Source: an uncultured Bacteroides sp. (GTDB taxonomy: Bacteria; Bacteroidota; Bacteroidia; Bacteroidales; Bacteroidaceae). From it: a DNA stretch of 38,273 bases. The position numbers and the translations under genes were made by a program. The notes under the pieces are model-generated. The model ran no database searches. It was not told the DNA's origin and saw only the letters and a list, made by a program, of their open reading frames with translations. The DNA is taken from assembly GCF_905207245.1 (NCBI RefSeq), contig NZ_CAJLKP010000058.1, forward strand, positions 1-38,273. The letters run 5' to 3'. How positions within the stretch are numbered: the stretch's first letter is position 1; each line of letters begins with the position of its first letter. Shown here one piece after another: positions 16,401 through 24,982 of the stretch.

Positions 16401-17868
16401 ATGAAAAGGTCAAAGAGGACTTGTGAGCCTTTTCTATCAGCAGCAAGCACTTATCTGCTTCAAAACCACGACATTTGGCATATTCATCGGCCAATATGGT
16501 GAACATCTCATCCGTACCGGGCAGTCTTTCAAAATTCTTACACCCTTCTTCCATAGACACTTTACCAAAGCGCATCCGGTTCAAATCAATGATTTCTACA
16601 GAAACTCCCTCAGTTTTTTCTGCAAATAGAATATTTCCTGCCGAGTAGTCCTTATGCAAAATTCCATGCTCATGCAAAGCAGCAGTAGCACGGGCTATAG
16701 CACGAAGAATTTCTTCCTGATTCGAGAAATTTCCCTGCCAAAGATCCCTGTAAGTATAAGGGCATTCTGATTTTAAGGAAACAAAATAGCTCTTACCGAA
16801 CAAAAGCCAACTGGAAACAGAACAAAAGCCAACAGGAGCAGGCGAACCTATATTAAATTGCCGCAACATAGCCGCATAGCGAAAGGAACGCCGGGCTTTA
16901 GATTCCCGAAAAAAGTTATAGATAATCCGGTTCAACAAATGAGGTATCTGGAAAGACTTGACAACCACTTTTTGCCCTTCTATATCAAATTCTCTCAATT
17001 CATTTCTCCCTTTATAGATGACAGTGCCCTGATGCTCAAAGATAACCGGAAGCACTTTTACAAAATCACTCATGCTTGCATAATCAGGAGAAACAACAAC
17101 ATGCCGAGGCTTGAAAAAACGCTCAATACGATTGATGGTCCTGGACCAGGAACGCACGGAACGCAACACTCCCCCCAACTCCCGTTCAAAGAACTCGGCA
17201 TGGCGCTTATTGAGTACCTTCGTAACATGCGGCTTTAACGAGCGGTCTATAATTCGTTTTGATCCGGCACGCACACGATAATACAATTCTATCTGGGGTA
17301 AACGCACCACTTTTCCGCCATCTTTCAACACAGATATCCAGAATTCCCAGTCTTCGCGCGCTATGATTTCTTCACAGTATCCACCCACTCTTTCCCACTC
17401 TGTTTTTCTGTAAAGTGCGCAGGTATCTATCATATTTTTACGGGCCAGCAATCCCAAAGAAAAGGGTGGCAACTTCCACTCACCACTACGGTCGCCAATG
17501 AACTCAGCTCGCGGACAGACAACTTTTACTTCCGGGTCCCGTTCCAGCTCCACCACAGCATGACTTATGAATGTTGAACTGATTCGGTTATCTGCATCCA
17601 CAGGCAGTATATACACACCATGAGACAATGATATAGCATGATTACGGGCAACACACGGCCCCCCATTTGGCTGAGTGTATACGAATATCCGCTGGTCTTT
17701 TTCCGCATATTTTTTGGCAATATCCAAAGAGTTGTCTGTGGAGCCGTCGTCCATCAGTATCACTTCAAAATTAGGATAATCTGAAGCAAGCACCGAGTCC
17801 AAAGTCTCACACAGATACTTTGCCATGTTATAAATAGGTATAATAACAGATACTAATCGATGTTCCAT
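16387..17868 (-). CDS. GT2 glycosyltransferase fused to WaaP/KdkA-like kinase
   Basis: The 493-residue protein has two domains. Residues 1 to about 240 are a GT2 transferase (VSVIIPIYNMAKYL, LMDDGSTDNS, PNGGPCVARN, and PVDADN as DXD at 91-93). Residues about 285-480 look like the LPS core kinase branch of the protein-kinase fold: a candidate ATP lysine Lys304 in VVVKSF, the catalytic loop HGILHKDYSAGNILF (His405, Asp407, Asn412) and the metal-binding EIIDLN with Asp428. All key kinase residues are therefore present. A protein that both adds a sugar and phosphorylates LOS core is the natural reading. It lies 7 bp downstream of the other minus-strand GT2. Which heptose or Kdo it would phosphorylate is unknown. 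Confidence 0.85.
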   Translation of the reverse strand: MEHRLVSVIIPIYNMAKYLCETLDSVLASDYPNFEVILMDDGSTDNSLDIAKKYAEKDQRIFVYTQPNGGPCVARNHAISLSHGVYILPVDADNRISSTFISHAVVELERDPEVKVVCPRAEFIGDRSGEWKLPPFSLGLLARKNMIDTCALYRKTEWERVGGYCEEIIAREDWEFWISVLKDGGKVVRLPQIELYYRVRAGSKRIIDRSLKPHVTKVLNKRHAEFFERELGGVLRSVRSWSRTINRIERFFKPRHVVVSPDYASMSDFVKVLPVIFEHQGTVIYKGRNELREFDIEGQKVVVKSFQIPHLLNRIIYNFFRESKARRSFRYAAMLRQFNIGSPAPVGFCSVSSWLLFGKSYFVSLKSECPYTYRDLWQGNFSNQEEILRAIARATAALHEHGILHKDYSAGNILFAEKTEGVSVEIIDLNRMRFGKVSMEEGCKNFERLPGTDEMFTILADEYAKCRGFEADKCLLLIEKAHKSSLTFSSKVS

Positions 17869-17875
17869 AGCATTT

Positions 17876-18592
17876 TCAAATTTTATCCAGTCCCTTTGTA
17901 TATTTCAACCAGTAATACTTCAACAGATTCTTATACTTTAATTGCTTCCACGGGCGACTGCCATGTGGACGATGCCACACCGGAAGTGTGGTAAACAAAT
18001 AATTTTGAAATCCTTCTTTCAATGACTGATGTGAAATTGTCACATCGTGCCAGTTCTTTTCCGGATTCAACTGATGGAAATCAAAAGAGCGAAGGAAATT
18101 CAACGTTAGGAGAGAGCAACAAAAGCTACAATGTTTCTTCTCGGAAAACACTTGGTTCTCTCGTCCTTTTGCAAACAAATAAGGATAGTTTATATCACCT
18201 TTCCCATCTACGGTGACAGCAGCAGCAATACCACAATCTTTCCTTTCCAAAGCGCCATCGAACAAAGATTGCAAAGTATTTTTCTTCACTACGACATCAG
18301 ATTCCACTATGAGCAACCCGGCTTCTTCCGCAATGGCACGCTTTTGCGCTATTTGCAGAATCTGCAGATAATTGGGCGAAGGGTGATTCGTGATGTCCGC
18401 AAGATTCACTAATTCACAACCTAGTTTCAGGGAAGCTTCCCGCAACTTGGCCGTATTCTCCTCCGTACTAAAATCATTATAGATAGTATAAGTAAAGGGA
18501 ATTCTAAAGTCAGATGCCATAATAGCATCAACCGTCTGTAAAGTTAACTCTATGGAGTCCTTTACAGGCGTAATGATATGGATACACTTCAT
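17876..18592 (-). CDS. Short GT2-family glycosyltransferase
   Basis: The 238-residue protein begins IHIITPVKDSIELTLQTVDA, has YTIYNDFSTEEN in the nucleotide-binding position and LLIVESDVVVKK (ESD) in the DXD position, followed by a conserved-looking HDVTISHQSLKEGF acceptor-side block. It is shorter than most GT2 enzymes but appears complete. It is the promoter-proximal member of a two-gene minus-strand operon with the GT2-kinase fusion. No membrane segment is evident. Its substrate is unknown; context suggests a LOS-core sugar. Confidence 0.82.
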   Translation of the reverse strand: MKCIHIITPVKDSIELTLQTVDAIMASDFRIPFTYTIYNDFSTEENTAKLREASLKLGCELVNLADITNHPSPNYLQILQIAQKRAIAEEAGLLIVESDVVVKKNTLQSLFDGALERKDCGIAAAVTVDGKGDINYPYLFAKGRENQVFSEKKHCSFCCSLLTLNFLRSFDFHQLNPEKNWHDVTISHQSLKEGFQNYLFTTLPVWHRPHGSRPWKQLKYKNLLKYYWLKYTKGLDKI

Positions 18593-18698
18593 TCCTTATA
18601 ACTGTTTTTTCTTTATCCTACAAACCGTAACATTTGTACAAGTTGACAAAGTTATGTATTATTTAGCACACAACCAAACAGTTTACCGGTTTTATGAC

Positions 18699-18706
18699 TA
18701 ACTTTG
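18699..18706 (+). promoter_or_regulatory. Bacteroides -7 box for pdxB
   Basis: TAACTTTG fits TAnnTTTG and lies 30 bp before the ATG at 18737. It overlaps the alternative upstream ATG at 18704, which supports the downstream start. Confidence 0.65.
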
Positions 18707-18736
18707 CCTGCAACAATCATAGAAAGAAAAACAGAA

Positions 18737-19789
18737 ATGAAAGTCATTGTCGACAATAAAATACCTTTTATAAAAGAGGCTATCGAAAAGATAGCTGACG
18801 AAGTCGTGTACGTTCCCGGAAAAGATTTCACGCCAGCCATAGTGAAAGATGCAGATGCATTGATAATCCGCACACGCACCCATTGCAACCGCGAGTTACT
18901 GGAAGGAAGCCGGGTACGTTTCATTGCTACGGCCACAATCGGTTTCGACCACATAGATACGGAATATTGCCGCCAGGCAGGCATCATCTGGAAGAATGCT
19001 CCGGGATGCAACTCCGCCTCCGTAGCCCAGTATCTGCAATCCACCCTCCTATTGCTGGAGCTTCTGAAAGGAAAGAAACTATCAGAAATGACAATCGGTA
19101 TTGTGGGCGTAGGCAATGTGGGCAGCAAGGTGGCAGAAGTAGCTCGCGAACTGGGCATGCAGGTGCTGCAGAACGACCTGCCACGGGAGGATGAAGAAGG
19201 GAGCACTAATTTCAGTCCCTTACAACTTCTTGCCGAAGAGTGCGATGTACTCACTTTCCACGTACCTTTATATAAAGAAGGGAAATACAAGACTTTCCAT
19301 CTGGCTGATGGTAAGTTCTTCCGTTCACTGAAACGCCGCCCCGTCATAATTAACACTTCCCGTGGCGAAGTAATAGAAACAAATGCTTTATTGGAAGCAC
19401 TCGAGACCAAACAGATATCCGATGCCGTTATTGATGTATGGGAGAATGAGCCGGACATTAATCTTACCTTATTAAGCAAGGTGTTCATCGGTACGCCACA
19501 TATTGCCGGATACTCGGCGGACGGAAAAGCCAATGCCACGCGCATGTCCCTGGATTCCCTTTGCAGCCATTTCGGCATACAAGCCGAATATAACATCACT
19601 CCGCCTGCGCCGGAAAATCCGATTATCACCGCCTCCACCCTAGCAGAGGCTTATCTGCAGATGTACGACCCGCGAAAAGACAGTGAAGCATTGAAGACGC
19701 ACCCCGAACTGTTTGAGCAACTGAGAGGAGACTATCCGTTGCGACGTGAGAAGACAGCCTTTTCAGTCCACCTTATTACTAAGGAATAG
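18737..19789 (+). CDS. pdxB: Erythronate-4-phosphate dehydrogenase
   Basis: This 350-residue enzyme oxidises 4-phospho-erythronate in the DXP-dependent branch of pyridoxal phosphate synthesis. It is a D-isomer-specific 2-hydroxyacid dehydrogenase: GIVGVGNVGSKVAEVAR binds NAD, NTSRGEVIET supplies the catalytic Arg209, DVWENEP is the conserved acidic block, and TPHIAGYS holds the catalytic His255; the Arg and His positions are within one residue of those in E. coli PdxB. A C-terminal extension of PdxB type (about residues 285-350) separates it from plain SerA-like dehydrogenases. I start at the second ATG because the first overlaps the -7 box and the conserved N terminus MKVIVDNKIPF begins at 18737. 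Confidence 0.93.
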   Translation: MKVIVDNKIPFIKEAIEKIADEVVYVPGKDFTPAIVKDADALIIRTRTHCNRELLEGSRVRFIATATIGFDHIDTEYCRQAGIIWKNAPGCNSASVAQYLQSTLLLLELLKGKKLSEMTIGIVGVGNVGSKVAEVARELGMQVLQNDLPREDEEGSTNFSPLQLLAEECDVLTFHVPLYKEGKYKTFHLADGKFFRSLKRRPVIINTSRGEVIETNALLEALETKQISDAVIDVWENEPDINLTLLSKVFIGTPHIAGYSADGKANATRMSLDSLCSHFGIQAEYNITPPAPENPIITASTLAEAYLQMYDPRKDSEALKTHPELFEQLRGDYPLRREKTAFSVHLITKE

Positions 19790-19906
19790 CAGGCTACTCT
19801 TTTCTCCGAAAAGTTCACCCATTATCAGCTTTTGGTCAAAATCTCCTCCTGCATGCACTTCCCTCACTCCTTCTTCGCTTCTATAGAAGGCAAGAAACAG
19901 CAAAGC

Positions 19907-19950
19907 AAGTACGAACCAGGTACGAAGGAAGTATGAAGAAGGTACGACGC
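19907..19950. repeat. 11-bp tandem repeat, four units
   Basis: Four consecutive 11-bp units read AAGTACGAACC, AGGTACGAAGG, AAGTATGAAGA and AGGTACGACGC. They lie in the 174-bp gap between the convergent pdxB and purN genes, ending 13 bp before the purN stop codon. No hairpin with a T-tract is evident. Confidence 0.85.
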
Positions 19951-19963
19951 AGGGGTAAGTGTT

Positions 19964-20539
19964 CTAAACTTCGGATTCAAGTAAGCGTTCTATCACTTTC
20001 GGATAAGCCTCATATTCCAGCACATGAATACGTTGCGCCAACTCTTCCGGAGTATCTTCCGGCAACACCGGACATTTCACCTGGCAGATAATGGCTCCTT
20101 CATCATAATGTTCATTAGTATAATGTATAGTAATACCACTTTCCTTCTCACCCGCAGCAATAACTGCTTCGTGCACACGGTCACCATACATTCCTTTTCC
20201 GCCGAACTTAGGTAATAGTGAAGGATGTATATTTATCATTTTATTGGAATAAGCATGCAAAACACGATCCGGCACACGAGCCAAAAATCCGGCCAGCACC
20301 ACAAAGTCAATCTTATGTTCCCGCAACACCGATAAAATCGCCTCTCCGCTCTCCCAATCACTTTTGGAAAAATAAAGGCAAGGCACTCCCAACCCGCGAG
20401 CACGCTCTAAAACGAACGCATTCTGCCGATTAGTCAAAACCAAAGCCACACAAGCCAAACTTTTTTCCTGGAAAAAACGAATGATATTCTCTGCATTCGT
20501 TCCACTTCCCGATGCTAAAACTGCGATATTTTTCCTCAT
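19964..20539 (-). CDS. purN: Phosphoribosylglycinamide formyltransferase
   Basis: This 191-residue enzyme transfers the formyl group from 10-formyl-THF to GAR, step three of purine synthesis. It shows NIAVLASGSGTNAENII at the N terminus (phosphate-binding), INIHPSLLP with Asn103 and His105, and HYTNEHYDEGAIICQ with Asp146, the catalytic Asn-His-Asp set of the family. Length is normal for PurN. The frame extends upstream to 20590, but homology begins at the ATG at 20539. It is divergent from acpP across 148 bp and convergent with pdxB. Confidence 0.95.
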   Translation of the reverse strand: MRKNIAVLASGSGTNAENIIRFFQEKSLACVALVLTNRQNAFVLERARGLGVPCLYFSKSDWESGEAILSVLREHKIDFVVLAGFLARVPDRVLHAYSNKMINIHPSLLPKFGGKGMYGDRVHEAVIAAGEKESGITIHYTNEHYDEGAIICQVKCPVLPEDTPEELAQRIHVLEYEAYPKVIERLLESEV

Positions 20540-20605
20540 AAAACCTACTTTTAGTGCACAAAACCGTGAAAAATGTGCAAAACTTTGCATTTAATTCCCC
20601 AAATA

Positions 20606-20637
20606 TTTGCGAGTAACGATAAATATTTATTCCTTTG
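20606..20637 (+). promoter_or_regulatory. acpP promoter, TTTG-N20-TTCCTTTG
   Basis: TTTG at 20606-20609 lies exactly 20 bp upstream of TTCCTTTG at 20630-20637, one mismatch from TAnnTTTG. The acpP start is 50 bp further on. This probably drives acpP-fabF-rnc together. Confidence 0.7.
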
Positions 20638-20687
20638 CCCCGCAAATTTAAAGAAAAAAACTAATTATTAATTAAAAACTTAAAGTT

Positions 20688-20924
20688 ATGTCTGAAATTG
20701 CATCAAGAGTGAAAGCGATCATCGTCGACAAATTAGGCGTTGAAGAATCAGAAGTTACAACCGAAGCTAGCTTCACTAACGATTTAGGAGCAGATTCTCT
20801 TGACACTGTAGAACTTATCATGGAATTCGAAAAGGAATTCGGTATCTCTATTCCGGATGACCAAGCTGAAAAGATTGGTACTGTAGGTAACGCCGTTTCT
20901 TACATCGAAGAACACGCTAAGTAA
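20688..20924 (+). CDS. acpP: Acyl carrier protein
   Basis: The 78-residue acidic protein carries growing acyl chains on 4'-phosphopantetheine in type II fatty acid synthesis, and supplies acyl chains for lipid A. The attachment serine is Ser37 in GADSLDTVEL; the helix-II recognition block MEFEKEFGISIPDDQA follows. Length is exactly that expected. It lies 19 bp before fabF, a common pairing, so the two are surely cotranscribed from the promoter at 20606. Confidence 0.97.
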   Translation: MSEIASRVKAIIVDKLGVEESEVTTEASFTNDLGADSLDTVELIMEFEKEFGISIPDDQAEKIGTVGNAVSYIEEHAK

Positions 20925-20943
20925 TTCTATCCATCAATTTAAT

Positions 20944-22209
20944 ATGGAATTAAAAAGAGTTGTAGTAACAGGTCTTGGCGCCATTACTCCCATTGGCAAT
21001 AGCGTTCCCGAATTCTGGGAAAACCTTGTGAATGGGGTTAGTGGAGCAGGACCTATTACTCATTTCGACGCTTCCCTTTTCAAAACCCAATTTGCCTGTG
21101 AAGTAAAAAACTTCGAGGCAACTAAATATATCGACCGCAAAGAAGCCCGCAAGATGGACGTGTATACCCAATATGCCATCGCTGTAGCCAAAGAAGCGGT
21201 TGATGACTCTGGTCTTGACGTCGAAAATGAGGACTTAAACAGAATTGGTGTCATCTTTGGCGCCGGTATTGGTGGTATCCGCACATTTGAGGAAGAGGTA
21301 AGTAATTATGCCTTAACCGGTAAAGAAAACGGTCCTAAGTTCAATCCGTTCTTCATCCCCAAGATGATTTCGGATATTGCTGCCGGACAGATTTCTATCA
21401 TGTATGGTTTCCACGGTCCCAACTACGCAACTTGTTCTGCATGCGCCACTTCCACAAATGCTATTGCTGATGCCTTCAACCTGATTCGTCTGGGTAAGGC
21501 TAATGTTATCGTGAGTGGTGGTTCGGAAGCCGCAATCACCGTTGGCGGTGTAGGTGGTTTCAATGCTATGCATGCATTATCAACCCGCAATGAATCTCCC
21601 ACAACTGCATCCCGTCCGTTCAGCGCAAGTCGCGACGGATTTGTGATGGGTGAAGGTGGCGGTTGCCTTGTTCTTGAAGAACTGGAGCATGCCAAAGCAC
21701 GTGGTGCTAAGATTTATGCAGAAGTTGCCGGTGTGGGAATGTCTGCCGACGCTCACCACCTGACTGCTTCCCACCCTGAAGGTCTAGGAGCAAAGTTAGT
21801 AATGAGAAACGCGTTGGAAGATGCGGAAATGACCCCTGATGAAGTAGATTATATCAATGTTCACGGTACTTCTACTCCTGTAGGTGATATATCGGAAGCT
21901 AAAGCAATCAAAGAGGTATTTGGCCAACATGCATATAAATTGAACATTAGTTCAACGAAATCCATGACCGGTCACTTGTTGGGTGCTGCTGGTGCAGTAG
22001 AAGCCATTGCAAGTATCCTTGCTATTAAGAACGGCATTGTGCCTCCGACTATCAACCACGAAGAGGGTGATAATGACGAAAACATCGACTATGACCTGAA
22101 TCTTACGTTCAACAAAGCTCAAAAGCGTGAAGTGAACGTAGCCCTGTCCAATACTTTTGGATTTGGTGGTCATAATGCATGTGTTATCTTCAAGAAATAC
22201 GCAGAATAA
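20944..22209 (+). CDS. fabF: Beta-ketoacyl-ACP synthase II
   Basis: The 421-residue thiolase-fold enzyme condenses malonyl-ACP with acyl-ACP in chain elongation. The catalytic triad is visible: Cys167 in TCSACATS, His307 in NVHGTSTP and His344 in TGHLLGAAGA. The glycine-rich NTFGFGGHNACVIF closes the C terminus. It sits between acpP and rnc, a typical bacterial order; the rnc start follows after only 6 bp. Length is normal for KAS II. Confidence 0.96.
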   Translation: MELKRVVVTGLGAITPIGNSVPEFWENLVNGVSGAGPITHFDASLFKTQFACEVKNFEATKYIDRKEARKMDVYTQYAIAVAKEAVDDSGLDVENEDLNRIGVIFGAGIGGIRTFEEEVSNYALTGKENGPKFNPFFIPKMISDIAAGQISIMYGFHGPNYATCSACATSTNAIADAFNLIRLGKANVIVSGGSEAAITVGGVGGFNAMHALSTRNESPTTASRPFSASRDGFVMGEGGGCLVLEELEHAKARGAKIYAEVAGVGMSADAHHLTASHPEGLGAKLVMRNALEDAEMTPDEVDYINVHGTSTPVGDISEAKAIKEVFGQHAYKLNISSTKSMTGHLLGAAGAVEAIASILAIKNGIVPPTINHEEGDNDENIDYDLNLTFNKAQKREVNVALSNTFGFGGHNACVIFKKYAE

Positions 22210-22215
22210 TCAGTC

Positions 22216-23079
22216 GTGTTACGTAATCAAATAAACAAGATAAGGCTCTTATTCCATAAGGATAGAGAGTCTTATCTTTGTTTTTATAAGATACTGGGGT
22301 TCTATCCCCGCAACATCCAGCTCTACCAGCAGGCATTGTTGCACAAATCCACCTCTATCCGATCGGAGAAGGGACGCCCTTTGAATAATGAACGGTTAGA
22401 GTTTCTGGGTGACGCCATCCTTGACGCCATCGTGGGAGATATTGTCTATAAGCATTTTGAAGGTCGCCGCGAAGGTTTCCTCACGAACACACGTTCCAAA
22501 ATCGTGCAACGGGAAACACTGAATAAGTTGGCAGTAGAAATCGGACTGGACAAGCTGGTAAAATATTCCACCCGTTCTTCCTCGCATAACAGTTACATGT
22601 ACGGCAATGCATTCGAAGCCTTTATCGGTGCCATTTATCTGGACCAGGGTTACGATCGTTGCAAGTACTTCATGGAGGAAAAAATATTTAAGAATTACAT
22701 CGACCTCGACAAGATGTCCCGTAAAGAGGTCAATTTCAAATCGAAACTGATTGAATGGAGCCAAAAGAACAAGGTAGAAGTTTCATTCGAGCTCATCGAG
22801 CAGTTCCTTGATGAAGACTATAACCCTATGTTCCATACCGAAATCCGCATAGAGGGTATATCGGCCGGGAAAGGAACAGGGTATTCCAAAAAGGAATCTC
22901 AACAGAATGCAGCACAGGCTGCTTTGAAAAAGATAAAGAATGATGCAGCATTCAAAGAAGAAATAGAGGCCGCAAAAGTGCAGAATCATTTACCTGAGTG
23001 TACAGAAGAAGAGGTAGAAGAAACCACTCTACCGGAGGAAGCTCAAGAGCCGGACTTAACTCCTACAACGAATCAATGA
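22216..23079 (+). CDS. rnc: Ribonuclease III
   Basis: The 287-residue endoribonuclease cleaves double-stranded RNA in rRNA processing. The signature NERLEFLGDAILD (59-70, with Glu62 and Asp66) and the downstream acidic site around NAFEAFIGAIYLDQGY are present. A double-stranded RNA-binding domain follows (about 160-235, with KGTGYSKKESQQNAAQAALK), then an acidic tail of about 50 residues rich in Glu and Pro that E. coli Rnc lacks. The start is GTG: there is no in-frame ATG before the catalytic region, and the 6-bp gap from fabF suggests coupling. The 3' end overlaps the convergent TPR gene by 17 bp. Confidence 0.94.
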   Translation: MLRNQINKIRLLFHKDRESYLCFYKILGFYPRNIQLYQQALLHKSTSIRSEKGRPLNNERLEFLGDAILDAIVGDIVYKHFEGRREGFLTNTRSKIVQRETLNKLAVEIGLDKLVKYSTRSSSHNSYMYGNAFEAFIGAIYLDQGYDRCKYFMEEKIFKNYIDLDKMSRKEVNFKSKLIEWSQKNKVEVSFELIEQFLDEDYNPMFHTEIRIEGISAGKGTGYSKKESQQNAAQAALKKIKNDAAFKEEIEAAKVQNHLPECTEEEVEETTLPEEAQEPDLTPTTNQ

Positions 23080-24805
23080 ATTCATCCCACTGTTGCGGAG
23101 TACCTTTCTCGCCAAAGAACTTCTCATACAGTCTTCGCCGGACGGATGATATGGATTCTCTGGAATAATTCGTTAGTTTTGCCATGTCTTTAGGCAAAAT
23201 ACCAATTTTAATCAGAATACAAATGCGAACTTCGCGCTCGTTGAGCCTATGTATTCTGCAAAGTTTCTCAACAAACCCTCCATACGCCCCATTCACCGCT
23301 TCCTCCAATAATCTCCAATCCTCACCGGATACTTGACTTTCCGCGCTATCCCTACACGCCCCTTTAAATAAATTACAGATGTCAGATTCCAGTAACGCCT
23401 TGTGTGCCAGTTCCCTCTCTTGCAACCCCAGCTCCGCCCGTTTTCCGGTATAGTAAAGGTACTCTTTCCGTTTTTCCACCTGTTCCTTCTGCAACTCAGA
23501 ACGATCATTCTCCTGAAGCATATGTTCCAGCTCCTCCTGCATTCTCCGGTTTTCTTCGATGAACAGGACACTGTTCCGGTATTGTTCCTCCTTAATCTGC
23601 TCCAGCTGTATCAATTGCAATTTTAGCTGGGCATGCTTTCTCCGGCTATATTGAAAATATGCAATAAAATACAACAAAGCAATCACACCTCCTGTTGCAA
23701 AGCACTTCAAGTAGAATTTTTCTTTTTTGTTTTCAGCTTTCAACAGAGTATTCTCTCTTTCCCGCAATGTATAATTATAGTAAGAATGCATTTTACGAAT
23801 TGTTTCCGTATCAGTGAGTTTCCAGACCGAATCAATGCCTGCTATATACTGCTCAAGATACTCCTTTGCTTTCTGAACCTGCCCTTCCTCCAGAGCAAAT
23901 TCGGCCAGGTGCCAATATGCATCCGTCTTGGCATGGAAGCCGCCAACATCCAGCAATTCATTATAATAATAGAAGGCAGAATCCATTTCTCCCATCTTAT
24001 AATGTATATCAGCAGCTATAGAATATACTGCACTTTTCGTTCTGTCGTCCACTGCCACCAGTGAAGGTTGCAAAGCTTTCTTTGCCAAATCATATTCTCC
24101 TGTCTTCTTATAAACTCTGGCAATCTGGCTTTGCAGCATATTCATGAGCCGGTGATTCTTTAAATTGCAGGCCAAATCATATGCTTTCTGATAGAAAATC
24201 AGGGAACTATCCATCACACCGGCATCGCTGTATGTAGAAGCGATATCCCTAAGATCATATACCATGGATACGCTATCTTTCTTTAATGCACTCCACCGAT
24301 AAGCTTGAGCATAGACTTTTCTTGCTTCATCCCAAATGCCTTGATCAAAGAAAATATACCCCATTTGGCTATTCAACAAACTTCTTAGCTTATAGCAAGA
24401 ATCATTTCCCAAAACCTCCAACGTTTTATTAAAATAATTCAAAGCTTGAGGAGCATCCCCCAGTGAACGACAGGTCCGCCCTGCATAATAATAAGCTTCA
24501 GGAAGATGTCTATTATCATTCTTTTCTATATAATAATGTAATATGGAGAGTATCAAACTATCAGATTCCAGCGGAATATAGGCTTTATCATCCGCTTTTA
24601 TACAAAGTAAGTGATAATACATTTGTATCTCCTCTGACTGCACAAGCATATCCTCCTTTATAGAACAAAGCAAAGAAATAGCGCTATCTGGATTAGCATC
24701 CACCAGACTATCCGCCACAAGCAAACATCGCGGATAAGTTTTTTCTTTGCAAGCACAGAAGCCTAACAGAAAGAAGATAATAAATAGATATAAGATATGT
24801 TTCAT
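23063..24805 (-). CDS. Membrane-spanning TPR protein with C-terminal HTH domain
   Basis: The 580-residue protein starts with a hydrophobic export signal ending in two cysteines (Cys17, Cys19), so it may be a lipoprotein. Several tetratricopeptide-like repeats follow (about 95-320; for example LPEAYYYAGRTCRSLGDAPQ). A single membrane segment lies near 365-386, then a charged coiled coil (about 390-475) and a C-terminal helix-turn-helix of LuxR/Spo0A-like appearance (LNEREVRICILIKIG ... SRESISSVRRRLYEKF, about 519-562). The layout suggests an exported sensor part joined to a cytoplasmic DNA-binding part, a type common in Bacteroides. It is divergent from a DUF3244 gene, which may be its target. 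A GTG two codons upstream is an alternative start. Confidence 0.8.
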   Translation of the reverse strand: MKHILYLFIIFFLLGFCACKEKTYPRCLLVADSLVDANPDSAISLLCSIKEDMLVQSEEIQMYYHLLCIKADDKAYIPLESDSLILSILHYYIEKNDNRHLPEAYYYAGRTCRSLGDAPQALNYFNKTLEVLGNDSCYKLRSLLNSQMGYIFFDQGIWDEARKVYAQAYRWSALKKDSVSMVYDLRDIASTYSDAGVMDSSLIFYQKAYDLACNLKNHRLMNMLQSQIARVYKKTGEYDLAKKALQPSLVAVDDRTKSAVYSIAADIHYKMGEMDSAFYYYNELLDVGGFHAKTDAYWHLAEFALEEGQVQKAKEYLEQYIAGIDSVWKLTDTETIRKMHSYYNYTLRERENTLLKAENKKEKFYLKCFATGGVIALLYFIAYFQYSRRKHAQLKLQLIQLEQIKEEQYRNSVLFIEENRRMQEELEHMLQENDRSELQKEQVEKRKEYLYYTGKRAELGLQERELAHKALLESDICNLFKGACRDSAESQVSGEDWRLLEEAVNGAYGGFVEKLCRIHRLNEREVRICILIKIGILPKDMAKLTNYSRESISSVRRRLYEKFFGEKGTPQQWDEFIDSL

Positions 24806-24810
24806 ACTCA

Positions 24811-24818
24811 CAAAAGTA
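24811..24818 (-). promoter_or_regulatory. -7-like box abutting the TPR gene start
   Basis: The minus strand reads TACTTTTG, a full TAnnTTTG match, ending only 5 bp before the ATG at 24805. If used, the mRNA would have almost no leader. No -33 box at the usual spacing is seen. Confidence 0.4.
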
Positions 24819-24909
24819 ATTCTTTTACAAATAAAAGAACAAGCTTTTTACATAATAATATTGGTCAATGCACATTTCTTGTACACAAATTATCCCCCAT
24901 CAAGCAAAA

Positions 24910-24931
24910 TGCACATAAAATGCACATAAAA
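24910..24931. repeat. Tandem TGCACATAAAA, two perfect 11-bp copies
   Basis: TGCACATAAAA occurs twice back to back (24910-24920 and 24921-24931) between the divergent TPR/HTH and DUF3244 genes. A related TGCACATTT lies about 40 bp to the left. It may be a binding site for the neighbouring HTH protein (inference). Confidence 0.6.
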
Positions 24932-24982
24932 AGATGTACAATGAACTGAATTTTTCACGAGCTTTGCAAAAAACACATAGAT

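Noticed and set aside
18652..19638. Minus-strand open frame of 328 codons over pdxB
   Set aside because: Its serine/arginine-rich product is a shadow of the well-conserved pdxB gene.
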